NCBI GenBank assembly: GCA_951813525.2
Contig: CATOTJ020000003.1
Span: forward strand, 992,001 to 1,056,000
DNA length: 64,000 nt
Origin: Thermohalobaculum sp951813525
Lineage (GTDB): Bacteria > Pseudomonadota > Alphaproteobacteria > Rhodobacterales > Rhodobacteraceae
Direction: 5' to 3'
Part shown: positions 24,536-32,943 of the stretch, piece by piece
Layout: every line of letters begins with the position of its first letter
Numbering within the stretch: the stretch's first letter is position 1
Program-made: the position numbers and the translations under genes
The notes under the pieces: model-generated
Told to the model about the DNA's origin: nothing
Database searches by the model: none
What the model saw: the letters and a program-made list of their open reading frames with translations, nothing else

Positions 24536-25309
24536 CTAAAGAACCGGGCACATCCCACCGTCGAGGTTGATCGCTGTCCCGGTGATGTAACTGGCGCGGG
24601 CCGAGCACAGGAACGCTGCCAGATCGCCGTAATCCTCGGCCTCTCCCACCCGGCCCAGCGGGATGCGATTGCCCATATCGTCGTAAAGACCGTCAATCGG
24701 CCGGTCGCCCCGGCGCCGGTCCCATTGGGCGGACTTGATCAGGCCGATGCAGATCGCGTTGACCCGGATGTTGTCGGGCGCAAACTCGTTGGCAAGCGAT
24801 TTCGTCAGGTTCAGCCCGGCCGCGCGGGACAATGACGTCGGCAACTGGTTCGGGCCAGGCGCCTTACCGCCCGAGATCGCGGCATTGATGATCGACCCGC
24901 CGCCGCGCGCGCGCATCATTGGAACGGCTGCGCGGCACAGCCGGACCGCGGCCATCACCTTGAGATCGAAATCGGCCTGCCATGCCGCGTCTTCGACTGC
25001 CATCAGTGACGCCGCCGCCGAAGCCCCGGCATTGTTGATCAGGATATCCAGACCGCCGAGCTTTGCCGTCGCCTCCGCCATCAACCGGGCACAGTCTTCG
25101 CCAATGGACACATCGGCCTGAACAGCGTGCACGGTCCCGCCGGTTTCGGACGAGATTGCAGCCGCCTGGTCGGCAAGATGGTCGGCGCGCCGCCCGCAGA
25201 TCACGACTTCGGCGCCTTCGGCTGCCAGCCGGTGCGCGGTTGCCCGGCCCAGCCCGTCGCTGCCGCCGGTGACAATGGCCTTCTTGCCGGTCAATTCCAG
25301 ATCGAACAT
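24536..25309 (-). CDS. SDR-family protein lacking the catalytic Tyr-Lys pair
   Basis: 257-residue short-chain dehydrogenase fold: nucleotide motif TGGSDGLGRA (residues about 13-22), DILINNAGAS, and the C-terminal GTAINLDGGM. At the position of the usual YxxxK the sequence reads TSLSR, so both Tyr and Lys are replaced, and the usual Ser before it is not evident (IINAAISGG). Classical oxidoreductase chemistry is therefore doubtful. ATG 25309 has AAAGGACC upstream. It is convergent with the OmpA-like gene. Confidence 0.85.
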   Translation of the reverse strand: MFDLELTGKKAIVTGGSDGLGRATAHRLAAEGAEVVICGRRADHLADQAAAISSETGGTVHAVQADVSIGEDCARLMAEATAKLGGLDILINNAGASAAASLMAVEDAAWQADFDLKVMAAVRLCRAAVPMMRARGGGSIINAAISGGKAPGPNQLPTSLSRAAGLNLTKSLANEFAPDNIRVNAICIGLIKSAQWDRRRGDRPIDGLYDDMGNRIPLGRVGEAEDYGDLAAFLCSARASYITGTAINLDGGMCPVL

Positions 25310-25445
25310 GTCGCGGTCCTTTCGTTGTTTGACGTGGTCTACGGTGCGGGCGGCTCGCAATCAATCCGCTGGGGGATGGGTGGGGGCTTGGTCGCGTGCC
25401 GGTCGATGGCTAGGCTTGGCCCCAACAGACATCTGGGAGCGAAAC

Positions 25446-26393
25446 ATGACCTCTGAACTGCACCCGCAAGTCCAGGCGATTCTGGCGAAAGTCGAGGAGG
25501 CTGGGATCCCGAAGATCCATACCCTGACCCCGGACGCATCGCGGGATTTGATCGAAATGCTTTCGAACGCACGGCGCGAAGACTACCCGCCGCCGGAACT
25601 GGCCGAGGTGTATGACAGCTCGACAGGGGCCGGGTATAACCACGTCCCGGTGCGCATCTACCGCGCCGAGGCCGAGGGCGTTCAGCCTGTCATCGTTTTT
25701 TATCATGGCGGCGGGTTCGTCTTTGGCAGTCTGGACACGCACGATACCGCTGCCCGCTTCCTCTGCCGCACGGTCGGTTGCACCCTGGTTTCGGTCGACT
25801 ACCGCATGGCGCCCGAGCACCGCTTTCCCGTCGCCGTTGATGACGCTTATCAGGCGGCGCGCTGGGTTGCGGACCGGGCCGATCGCCTGCGCATCGACCC
25901 GTCGCGCATCGCCGTCGCGGGCGACAGCGCCGGTGGCAACATCTCCGCAGTCGTGGCGCTGATGGCCCGAGACCGGAAAGCGTTCAACGTCTCGGCCCAA
26001 TGCCTGATCTATCCCGCCACCAACACCAGGGACGAGTTCGACAGCTACCGGCGATATGCCGAAGGGTACGGCATTCTCGAGTCGCACGGTATGCGGTGGT
26101 TTCTGGACCATTACTTTGAAGACAAGGCGCATGCGGGCGAATGGCGCGCCTCTCCGTTACTGGCCGAGAGCCTGGCCGGGCTGCCGCCCGCCCTTGTCCA
26201 GACTGCCGAATGCGATGTGTTGCAGGACGAAGGCCGGGCCTATGCCGACCGTCTGACCGCGGAAGGCGTCGAGACGGAGTTGATCGACTATAAAGGTATG
26301 GTGCACGGGTTCTTCGGCTATCTCGGACTGGTTGACGATGCCGAACGGGCACACCGTGATATCGCCGCATTCTTGAAGCGGGTCTGGGGATAG
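25446..26393 (+). CDS. Alpha/beta hydrolase, HSL-type acetyl esterase
   Basis: 315-residue esterase of the hormone-sensitive-lipase family. Visible motifs: oxyanion HGGG (YHGGGFVFGS), nucleophile GDSAGGN, acid in DVLQDEG, and catalytic His in MVHGFFGY. Such enzymes cleave short-chain acyl esters. ATG 25446 follows GGGAGC. It is divergent from the SDR gene with a 136-base intergenic space. Confidence 0.92.
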   Translation: MTSELHPQVQAILAKVEEAGIPKIHTLTPDASRDLIEMLSNARREDYPPPELAEVYDSSTGAGYNHVPVRIYRAEAEGVQPVIVFYHGGGFVFGSLDTHDTAARFLCRTVGCTLVSVDYRMAPEHRFPVAVDDAYQAARWVADRADRLRIDPSRIAVAGDSAGGNISAVVALMARDRKAFNVSAQCLIYPATNTRDEFDSYRRYAEGYGILESHGMRWFLDHYFEDKAHAGEWRASPLLAESLAGLPPALVQTAECDVLQDEGRAYADRLTAEGVETELIDYKGMVHGFFGYLGLVDDAERAHRDIAAFLKRVWG

Positions 26394-26460
26394 GGCAGAC
26401 GTTGCGGTTCCGGGCAGTCGGCCCGGCTTCGGGAACCTGATCCTCAGTGCGAAGTTTGCG

Positions 26461-26516
26461 GCCTATGGGCCTATGGGCCTATGGGCCTGTGGGCCTGTGG
26501 GCCTGTGGGCCTGTGG
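26461..26516. repeat. Tandem 8-base repeat, seven copies
   Basis: Three copies of GCCTATGG are followed directly by four of GCCTGTGG. The repeat lies in the non-coding space between the esterase stop and the atp operon terminator. Such arrays change copy number easily. Confidence 0.95.
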
Positions 26517-26554
26517 GTTGATTGGAACCAGTGCATGATGGGCCGCCAGAACTG

Positions 26555-26628
26555 AACCCGGCGGGCCGCTGGCCGACAAGAAGGAAAACCGGCGGGCCGC
26601 TGGCCACCAAAAAGAAAACCGGCGGGCC
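26555..26628. repeat. Three direct copies of a ~31-base unit next to the atp terminator
   Basis: CGGCGGGCCGYTGGCC occurs three times; the first two copies are followed by an A-rich segment (ACAAGAAGGAAAA, ACCAAAAAGAAAA) and the third by the GCCGG arm of the terminator. The unit is the left arm of the hairpin plus its T tract (minus strand), duplicated twice. Confidence 0.85.
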
Positions 26629-26643
26629 GTTGGCCCGCCGGTT
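26607..26643 (-). terminator. Intrinsic terminator of the atp F0 operon
   Basis: AACCGGCGGGCC (26617-26628), loop GTT, GGCCCGCCGGTT (26632-26643): a perfect 12-base stem. On the minus strand it is followed by TTTTCTTTTT. It lies 43 bases past the atpF stop, a textbook rho-independent terminator. Confidence 0.92.
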
Positions 26644-26685
26644 CGTCCCTCGATCCTTATATCCGCCCGGTAACGGGCGCGGATC

Positions 26686-27177
26686 TTAGTGGAGCTTTGC
26701 GCCCACATCCTTGATCGCGGTCTCGACCAGCGATTTGTCTTCCTTGGCGCCGACACCGCTGGACAGAACTTCGGTTGCGGCGGCGATGGCGATCGAAACC
26801 GCTTTGTCCTTGACCTCTTTGACGGCGTTCGCTTCAGCCAGTGTGATCTGGTCATCGGCGGCCTTGAGCCGTCGTTCAATCGAAGCAGCGATGTCGGCCT
26901 TGGCCCGCTCGGCGGCGCCTTCCGCCTCGGCTTTGGCGCTGGCGACAATGTCCGCTGCCTGGCCTTCGACTTCTTTTTGCTTACGCTCGAACTCGGCGAA
27001 CAATTCCTGGGCTTCCTCGCGTAGTTTGCGCGCTTCGTCGAGTTCGTTGCGAATGCCGTCGGCGCGCTTGTCCAGCATGGCGCCCAAGGTCTTGTGCACG
27101 CCCAGATACCAGAGCAGCGCCAGAAACAGCACGAAACTGATGCCGACAACCAAGGTGGAGTTATAGAAGATCGACAT
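26686..27177 (-). CDS. atpF: F0 ATP synthase subunit b
   Basis: Peripheral stalk subunit of F0F1 ATP synthase, 163 residues. One N-terminal membrane helix (about residues 7-27, TLVVGISFVLFLALLWYLG) is followed by a long charged helix rich in Ala/Glu/Lys (KLREEAQELFAEFERKQKEVEG onward) that forms the stator with b'. It is last in the operon atpI-atpB-atpE-atpF'-atpF, 3 bases after the b' gene and followed by the terminator. Confidence 0.96.
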   Translation of the reverse strand: MSIFYNSTLVVGISFVLFLALLWYLGVHKTLGAMLDKRADGIRNELDEARKLREEAQELFAEFERKQKEVEGQAADIVASAKAEAEGAAERAKADIAASIERRLKAADDQITLAEANAVKEVKDKAVSIAIAAATEVLSSGVGAKEDKSLVETAIKDVGAKLH

Positions 27178-27180
27178 GGA

Positions 27181-27750
27181 TCAGCCCCCCATCCGACTTT
27201 GCACGGCCTTCTTGACCGCGTCGGCATCGGCCATGTCGGGCATGACCGCCTCCATCACCGCCTGAGCCGTTTCCGAGGCAACTTCCTCGACCGAGCTCAT
27301 GGCGCTTTCGCGGATCTGTGCGATGCGCTTCTCGCCTTCCGCCGTGCGGGCAGAAATCTCGGCATCGGCCTTGGCCATGGCGGCATCGACATCCTTTTGG
27401 ATCACGGCGCGCGTATCGGCGGCGATTTCCTGTGACTTTGCACGGGCATCGGCCAGGGCCTGATTATAGGCGGCCTCGGCTTCTTCGGCCTTGCGCTTGA
27501 ACTCGTCGGCCTGATCCAGATCAGAGGCAATCGCATCCGCGCGTTCTTCCAGAACCGAGGCAATGCGCGGCAGGGCCACTTTGCTCATCAGCCAGAAAAG
27601 CACGACCAGGCCCACAACCAGCCAGAAGATCTGGGTCGGGAACGTGTCGAAATTCAGCTGTGGCAAGCCGCCTTTGGCATGGTCTGCACCATGTTCGCCG
27701 GCAGCGGCAGCTTCCGACGCGATCAGCGCCAGCGTCGAGGACGTCATCAT
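27181..27750 (-). CDS. atpG: F0 ATP synthase subunit b'
   Basis: Second, divergent b-type stalk subunit (b'), found in photosynthetic bacteria and many alphaproteobacteria that make a b-b' heterodimer. 189 residues: a polar N-terminus, a membrane helix in QIFWLVVGLVVLFWLMSKVALPRI (about residues 42-65), then a long coiled helix. The start is one of two consecutive ATGs (27750, 27747); 27750 was taken with GGAGAGG just upstream. It precedes atpF. The symbol atpG or atpF' is used for this gene in different genomes. Confidence 0.94.
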   Translation of the reverse strand: MMTSSTLALIASEAAAAGEHGADHAKGGLPQLNFDTFPTQIFWLVVGLVVLFWLMSKVALPRIASVLEERADAIASDLDQADEFKRKAEEAEAAYNQALADARAKSQEIAADTRAVIQKDVDAAMAKADAEISARTAEGEKRIAQIRESAMSSVEEVASETAQAVMEAVMPDMADADAVKKAVQSRMGG

Positions 27751-27840
27751 GACCCTCTCCGGATATCTCGATCGCGGACCGATATGGTCCGCCAATTGGC
27801 GGCCACGGGATCGCAGCCGCCCGGTCCGATGTGCTGTGTC

Positions 27841-28101
27841 TTAGACAGCGAACATCAGCAGCAGCGCGATCAGGAACCCGAAGATCCCCAGCGCTTCTGC
27901 GAACGCGATGCCCAGGAACATCGTCGCGGTCTGACCGGCAGCCGCCGCCGGGTTGCGCAGTGCGCCCGACAGATAGTTACCGACAACGTGGCCAACGCCA
28001 ACACCGGCGCCGCCCATGGCGGTGCAGGCCAGGCCCGCGCCAACATATTTCAGACCGTCCGTCAGGGCCGGGCCCAGGATGTTTGCGGCTTCAGCTTCCA
28101 T
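27841..28101 (-). CDS. atpE: F0 ATP synthase subunit c
   Basis: Proteolipid ring subunit, 86 residues forming a helical hairpin. Helix 1 has the GGAGVGVGHVVG glycine motif, the polar loop is LRNPAAA, and helix 2 carries the proton-binding Glu in MFLGIAFAEALGIF. The nearby residues show no obvious sodium-site pattern, so a proton-driven ring is expected. It is between atpB and the b' gene. Confidence 0.97.
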   Translation of the reverse strand: MEAEAANILGPALTDGLKYVGAGLACTAMGGAGVGVGHVVGNYLSGALRNPAAAAGQTATMFLGIAFAEALGIFGFLIALLLMFAV

Positions 28102-28150
28102 CGATCTATCTCCTCTCGAATGGATATTCGTTTTGCGACTGCGTCCCGGC

Positions 28151-28927
28151 CTAGTGGCTGGGGTGCAGCGCGTCGTTCAGGTAAATGCAGGTCAGGATGG
28201 CGAAGATGTAAGCCTGCACGCAGGCAACCAGCACCTCAAGCGCCGTGATCGCGACCATCATGATCATGGGCAGAATGGCCAGCGGCTTCATGATGACCAG
28301 CTCGCTGGCGATCATCATGGCCAGAAGGCCAGCGAAAACTTTCAGAACCGCGTGACCGGCCATCATATTGCCGGCAAGCCGGATCGAGTGGCTGACCGGG
28401 CGCACGAAGAACGAGATCACCTCGATCACCGCAAGCGCCGGGCGCAACGCCATCGGCGCGCTGTCGATCCAGAAAAGCTTCAGGAACCCTGCGCCGTTCT
28501 TCATGAAGCCCAGCACAACGACCGTCATGAAAACCGCCATCGCCATGATGCCAGTGATGGCGATATGGCTGGTGGTGGTGAAGGACCCTGGGATCATGCC
28601 CAGGATATTGGCGAACAGAATGAAGATGAAGATCGTGAAGATGTACGGAAAGAACTTCTTGCCATCCTCGTGCAGGATATCGACGACCATGGATCGGATG
28701 AAAGAATAGAGCATCTCGCAAACCGACTGCATGCGCGTCGGAACCAATGCACGTCCACGCATTCCGCCGATCAACAAAGCCGAAATGGCCAGGATCGCGA
28801 TCCCCATCCACAAGGTCGAGTTCGTGATCGTCAGGAAACTGCCAACTTCGCCCGTGCCGAACAATGGCAAGATTTCGAACTGGTGCATCGGGTCGATGAC
28901 TGGAGTGCCGTCTTCGCTCACTGCCAT
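28151..28927 (-). CDS. atpB: F0 ATP synthase subunit a
   Basis: Proton-channel subunit, 258 residues with five or six membrane helices. The essential arginine is in RPVSHSIRLAGNMMAGH, and the C-terminal helix has ALEVLVACVQAYIFAILTCIYLNDALHPSH. Typical alphaproteobacterial length. It starts 5 bases after the atpI stop. Confidence 0.97.
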   Translation of the reverse strand: MAVSEDGTPVIDPMHQFEILPLFGTGEVGSFLTITNSTLWMGIAILAISALLIGGMRGRALVPTRMQSVCEMLYSFIRSMVVDILHEDGKKFFPYIFTIFIFILFANILGMIPGSFTTTSHIAITGIMAMAVFMTVVVLGFMKNGAGFLKLFWIDSAPMALRPALAVIEVISFFVRPVSHSIRLAGNMMAGHAVLKVFAGLLAMMIASELVIMKPLAILPMIMMVAITALEVLVACVQAYIFAILTCIYLNDALHPSH

Positions 28928-28932
28928 GGCTC

Positions 28933-29289
28933 TCAGCCCTTCTCATCCACATTGGGCGGCGCCGGTGGCGGCGCGTTGCCCTGTCTGCGCTGCATTTCTT
29001 CGGCCGATCGGAGCATCGTGCGCACACCGGCCGCAAAACCCAGCAATGTCATCACGATGAGAAAACCGGGAAGCGTTCCCAGCAGGTGGTCCAGCCCCCA
29101 TCCCATCGCCGCGCCGGCCATGACAGACACGACCAGCTCGATAATCATCCGCCAGCCATAGGACATGGCGTCGAATTTGCCCTTGTCGGCGCGTGGTTTG
29201 GGTTTGCCGGCATCACGAAGCGCATCTATGCGCCGGTCGAGATCCGCCAGCTTGTCCGTATTCCGGTTCTGCCCCGGGTTCCCGGACAC
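28933..29289 (-). CDS. atpI: ATP synthase assembly protein AtpI
   Basis: 118-residue AtpI/AtpZ-type protein with two membrane helices (about residues 48-66 and 73-92: IELVVSVMAGAAMGWGLDHLLGTLPGFLIVMTLLGFAAG), flanked by charged ends. AtpI helps assemble the c ring. GTG start at 29289 with GGGGGC upstream. It is the first gene of the F0 operon; the alpha-beta F1 genes are not in the window. Confidence 0.93.
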   Translation of the reverse strand: MSGNPGQNRNTDKLADLDRRIDALRDAGKPKPRADKGKFDAMSYGWRMIIELVVSVMAGAAMGWGLDHLLGTLPGFLIVMTLLGFAAGVRTMLRSAEEMQRRQGNAPPPAPPNVDEKG

Positions 29290-29371
29290 TCAGCCCCCTT
29301 TCGCGCGGCCAAATCACCTGAGAGGTTGCTTTGAAGTCACCCCCATAGACGCCCTGGCCAAGGTCGCGCGC

Positions 29372-29400
29372 ACCCTATGAACGGGGGCGGGGAGTGTCAA
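29372..29400 (-). promoter_or_regulatory. Sigma-70-type promoter of the atp F0 operon
   Basis: On the minus strand TTGACA (29400-29395) and TAGGGT (29377-29372) are 17 bases apart, about 80 bases upstream of the atpI start. The -35 box is perfect and the spacing ideal; the -10 box is weaker. Confidence 0.55.
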
Positions 29401-29489
29401 GCGCAGCCGGTTCTGCTTCTGTGGCTTTAAGTAGCTGAATTATTTGGGTATTTTGCGGTGCGACCGGACGGCGCACCGTCCGGGGCGAG

Positions 29490-31748
29490 TCATCGGGTCA
29501 CCGTTGTGTTCGCGCTGCAACAACCACGCTCGGCACCGCGCGCGACGCAGGCGCGTGTTGCCATCAGAATTGCACGTTCACGGTCTTCATCGCGCGCCAC
29601 AGTGCGAACGTCGCCGCAGGCAGATATTGCCTTGAAGAAACTGAAGGGGCTTTCGTCGGCGGCACGGTCTTCGGCGCTGTCATCTTCACGGTCTTTGGTG
29701 CGATCTTCGGTGCTGTTGCGTCTGTCGGTCTCGGTCCGTGTCCGATCGTCCGTCTCTGCGCCGCTGCCATCACGATATGACGTCATCTTCGGGTCCGAGT
29801 CAGTGATCAGGTCCTCGATCAGCGAACGGTTCAGATAGCCAGTGGTTTCGCTGCCCGCCGCTGTTTGCCAGGATCTGATCGCCGATCGTGTTTCACGATC
29901 GAACAAGCCATGGATCTCGCCGGTATAGTGGCCAAGCGCAGCCAGGCGTTCCTGAACGTCGCGGCGTTCTTCGTCTTCCAGTGCCATATCCTCTTCAGCA
30001 TCGCGCGGTGCCACCTCGACAGATGTCGAGAGGTCCCGATTTAAATTGCCCGCTGACGAGGCGTCTGATTGGCCGGAGCCGGTCAGCGCCGCGATTTCCG
30101 CATCATCCCCGCGATCTTCGCCATCAGCATCACCTGTGTCATCACGGGTATCCGGGGCTGCCGAATCCGGTGCAGCGGAATCTGGCGCGTCGGAATCTGG
30201 TGCAGCAGAATCCGGTGTATCCTCCTCCGCACCATCCGCGTCAGGCCGGATCCCGGCAATATCCTCGCCGGCCGAATCGCCGGATGGGTCATCAATTGCG
30301 TCGCCGGTGGTTGTGCCGGTCGCCCCGTAGAGCTTGCTCAACGTCCATTCAGTATCCTCTTCGGCGGCACGCAGATCGGGTCGGTTGGTTCGTGCCGCAC
30401 CCTCTGAATCGTTGCGCGCGTCGGGGTCCGCCCTTTCGCTTGTCAGATCGGTGACGGCAAGGCTGTCCGTGTCTGCGCCTTCGTCAGGATCTGCCCTGCT
30501 GGTCACGTCTGCAGCCGTATCGCCAACCGTGTCCGCAGCCGTATCCGCAGCCGCATCTCCACCGTCCAAACGCGGGGTTTCGTGCGCAGAATCGGTGTCC
30601 GCCGCAGCCGTGCCTGCCGTAGCCGTGTCTGCCGAAGCCGTGCCTGCCGCAGCCGTGTCCTCTGATGTCGTCTCGATTGATGTTTCGGCCACATCGCGGT
30701 CCGGCTCTGTCCCATCCGCTGTTTCAGCAGATGACGGCGGCAGCGTTTCTGTTGTTTCGGTCGGCGCAGTCAGCGCGGTGATCCGGTTGGTCGCAATCGC
30801 GGCAAAGGCACCGTCCGGGAACTTGTCGAGATAGGCCTGAAAGTCGGCTGCGGTTCCGCCCGCCGTGGCCGCCTGCCACAGGGCCAGCTCCAAAGCCGTG
30901 TCGTTCGTGCGCTCGATCTCGACGACTGCCGGGGTCTGATCGTTGTCGCGCAAATAGATTTCGCCGATCAGCGAGGACGACGCCCAAGGGCGCTGCTTTT
31001 CCCGGGTGTTTTCATAAACCTCCGCACGTACACGCGTCAGCATGACGTTCACTTCCAGACCGGGCGTTTCGATGTGGTTCAAAAGGGCCTGGGTGAAGGG
31101 GCTGTGCCCCTCGGTGCCGTCATAGGCGACGTTGCCGGGCTCGGTCGCGTAGACAATCAACGAGCCGCCCGGCGCTTTGACCTCGGCCAGACCGCGCCCT
31201 AACAGCTTTGCCGACCGGGTGGTGCCCATCGACCGGGCCAAACTTGCCTCGAACGGATTGTCGCGGCAGGCATCCAGCATAATGATCCGCGTCTTCACGG
31301 ACCGATCCAGCACCCGGTAAATCACATTCGCGTCGATGGCCGCAACTTCCAGATCCAGTTCACGGTTCAGCTTGGCATCGATCGGCAGGAGATAATTGGC
31401 GCCGCCGACCTGGATACCGTGCCCGGCATAAAAGAAGACACCTGTATCAGCCCCTTCGGCACTTTCCGCAAATTTGCGGATTGTTGCGCGCATCTCGGTC
31501 ATGGTCTGATCGACGCCCAGCGTCACTTCGAACCCCAACCGCTCCAGCGCTTCGGCAACGGCATTGGCATCGTTCAACGGGTTCTGCAATTTGCTGACTT
31601 CAGCATATGCGGCATTGCCGATGACCAGCGCGACGCGCTTTTCGCTCGCCGCGGCGCGATCTGTCAGACCGGCCGTCAACAGCGCGAACGCCGCAACGAT
31701 GGGCGCGGCCAGGAGGGATGAGAAAAATCGGGAAAAAATTCGGGTCAC
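29490..31748 (-). CDS. Secreted caspase-like (peptidase C14) protein with peptidoglycan-binding domain
   Basis: 752-residue exported protein. Signal peptide (residues 1-34, FFSSLLAAPIVAAFALLTAG), then a caspase-fold domain with KRVALVIGNAAYAEV, catalytic His in FFYAGHGIQVGGANYLLP and catalytic Cys in RIIMLDACRDNPF. A long Thr/Ser/Asp/Ala-rich disordered centre with short repeats (SAAPD units) follows, then a PG_binding_1 domain near the C-terminus (QERLAALGHYTGEIHGLFDRETRSAIRSWQ) and a Cys-containing tail. GTG 31748 is chosen because it places the signal peptide first and has AGGTGA upstream; an upstream start adds 34 residues. Confidence 0.88.
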   Translation of the reverse strand: MTRIFSRFFSSLLAAPIVAAFALLTAGLTDRAAASEKRVALVIGNAAYAEVSKLQNPLNDANAVAEALERLGFEVTLGVDQTMTEMRATIRKFAESAEGADTGVFFYAGHGIQVGGANYLLPIDAKLNRELDLEVAAIDANVIYRVLDRSVKTRIIMLDACRDNPFEASLARSMGTTRSAKLLGRGLAEVKAPGGSLIVYATEPGNVAYDGTEGHSPFTQALLNHIETPGLEVNVMLTRVRAEVYENTREKQRPWASSSLIGEIYLRDNDQTPAVVEIERTNDTALELALWQAATAGGTAADFQAYLDKFPDGAFAAIATNRITALTAPTETTETLPPSSAETADGTEPDRDVAETSIETTSEDTAAAGTASADTATAGTAAADTDSAHETPRLDGGDAAADTAADTVGDTAADVTSRADPDEGADTDSLAVTDLTSERADPDARNDSEGAARTNRPDLRAAEEDTEWTLSKLYGATGTTTGDAIDDPSGDSAGEDIAGIRPDADGAEEDTPDSAAPDSDAPDSAAPDSAAPDTRDDTGDADGEDRGDDAEIAALTGSGQSDASSAGNLNRDLSTSVEVAPRDAEEDMALEDEERRDVQERLAALGHYTGEIHGLFDRETRSAIRSWQTAAGSETTGYLNRSLIEDLITDSDPKMTSYRDGSGAETDDRTRTETDRRNSTEDRTKDREDDSAEDRAADESPFSFFKAISACGDVRTVARDEDRERAILMATRACVARGAERGCCSANTTVTR

Positions 31749-32055
31749 AGTGGCGTCACCTAACGATGCTGTATCGGCGTTTCGGGAAGGATCGACGAAT
31801 ACCGTTGTGGCGCAACTGCCCGCCGCAGTGAACGGCGAGACTTTCCGCATCGCGGCAATCGTTTCCGATCGATTGCATATTTCGGCGGACGGCCACGGTC
31901 AGAGTCATCTGTTTTCCCGTCTGTTCCGCACAAGGATGCCAAAATTCAAATGGCCCGGCAACCGCCGTCGCCGTCTTGCCGTTCACAATCCCATTGGTTT
32001 GTCAGCGCGCGTAAATCCGGCGCCTTCATTCAGGCCCTGATTCAGCGCACCGAAC
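31749..32055. other. Non-coding stretch upstream of the caspase-like gene
   Basis: About 300 bases between two minus-strand genes. Part may encode a longer N-terminus of the caspase-like protein, and the rest must hold its promoter; no clear promoter or hairpin was recognised. Confidence 0.4.
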
Positions 32056-32745
32056 TCAGCGATCCAGCATTTCGACCAGGGCGGCAGGGTCCGTCACCAT
32101 GGCGTCATGCCCGGTGGCCAATTCCTCGACCGGCCAACCGGAACGGTCCGCCCAATCGAAAACCTGATCCGGGCTGTGATAAATCGGTTGCGTGCAGGCG
32201 ATATAGCGCGCGGGCAGGCCATTGCCGGGCACCCCCTTGATCGGCAGCGGCGCGTTCATCGTGCTGACCGGGTGCGGCGTCAGACGCGGTTGCACCCAGG
32301 CGGCCTGACGCGCGTCGAGAATGCCGAACGCTTCCGGGCCGGGCGGCGGAATGGCGATGCCATCGCTTTGATCCAACTGCTTGGCCAATTTGACCGGATC
32401 GATGATCTCAGCGGGCTTTTGCCCGGCGGCGACGACAGTGCTGTCGAGATAGACCAGTTCACGAATCCGGTCCGGTACCGCCTCTGCCGCGCCGGACAGC
32501 GCATTTCCGCCAAAGGAATGACCGACCAGAATGGCATCGGTCAGATCCTCGGCCAGCATGTGGTTCACCAGATCATCGATAAATGTGGTCAGCGTGATCT
32601 GGTCCGAGATCAGATGACAGCGTTCCCCCAGCCCGGTTTGGGTTGGCGCCGTGACCCGATGCCCGCGCGTCTGCAGGATATCGGCGACAAAGCGCCAACA
32701 CCAACCGCCATGCCAGGCACCGTGCAACAGAACGAACGTACTCAT
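32056..32745 (-). CDS. Alpha/beta hydrolase, methyl-esterase/salicylate-esterase-like
   Basis: 229-residue soluble hydrolase with the opening FVLLHGAWHGGWCWR, nucleophile elbow GHSFGG and catalytic His in ATGHDAMVTDP. This resembles plant-type methyl-esterase and bacterial EstC-like enzymes. Substrate unknown. ATG 32745 matches the family start; upstream in-frame codons read across a GC-rich leader and were rejected. It is divergent from fzlA. Confidence 0.87.
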   Translation of the reverse strand: MSTFVLLHGAWHGGWCWRFVADILQTRGHRVTAPTQTGLGERCHLISDQITLTTFIDDLVNHMLAEDLTDAILVGHSFGGNALSGAAEAVPDRIRELVYLDSTVVAAGQKPAEIIDPVKLAKQLDQSDGIAIPPPGPEAFGILDARQAAWVQPRLTPHPVSTMNAPLPIKGVPGNGLPARYIACTQPIYHSPDQVFDWADRSGWPVEELATGHDAMVTDPAALVEMLDR

Positions 32746-32943
32746 CAGCAGAACGGCTAGCGCGGCGGCCCGCTGGCGGCAAGCCCCAAGGTGGCCGCCG
32801 GAACCGTGACGCCCATGCAGCAATGGCCCAGGGCGCCAGACAAGCGAAGCCCGAGTTTTAGTTTCCCCTTGCGCGCGAGAAGCCCTTGCAAGCCAGCGGG
32901 CCTTTGGGCAGAGAGAGGCAATCGAACCCGCCGAAGGCCGCGC

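Noticed and set aside
29490..30800. Opposite-strand long frames across the low-complexity part of the caspase-like gene
   Set aside because: They reflect the repeated biased composition of that region, with no ribosome site or recognisable product.
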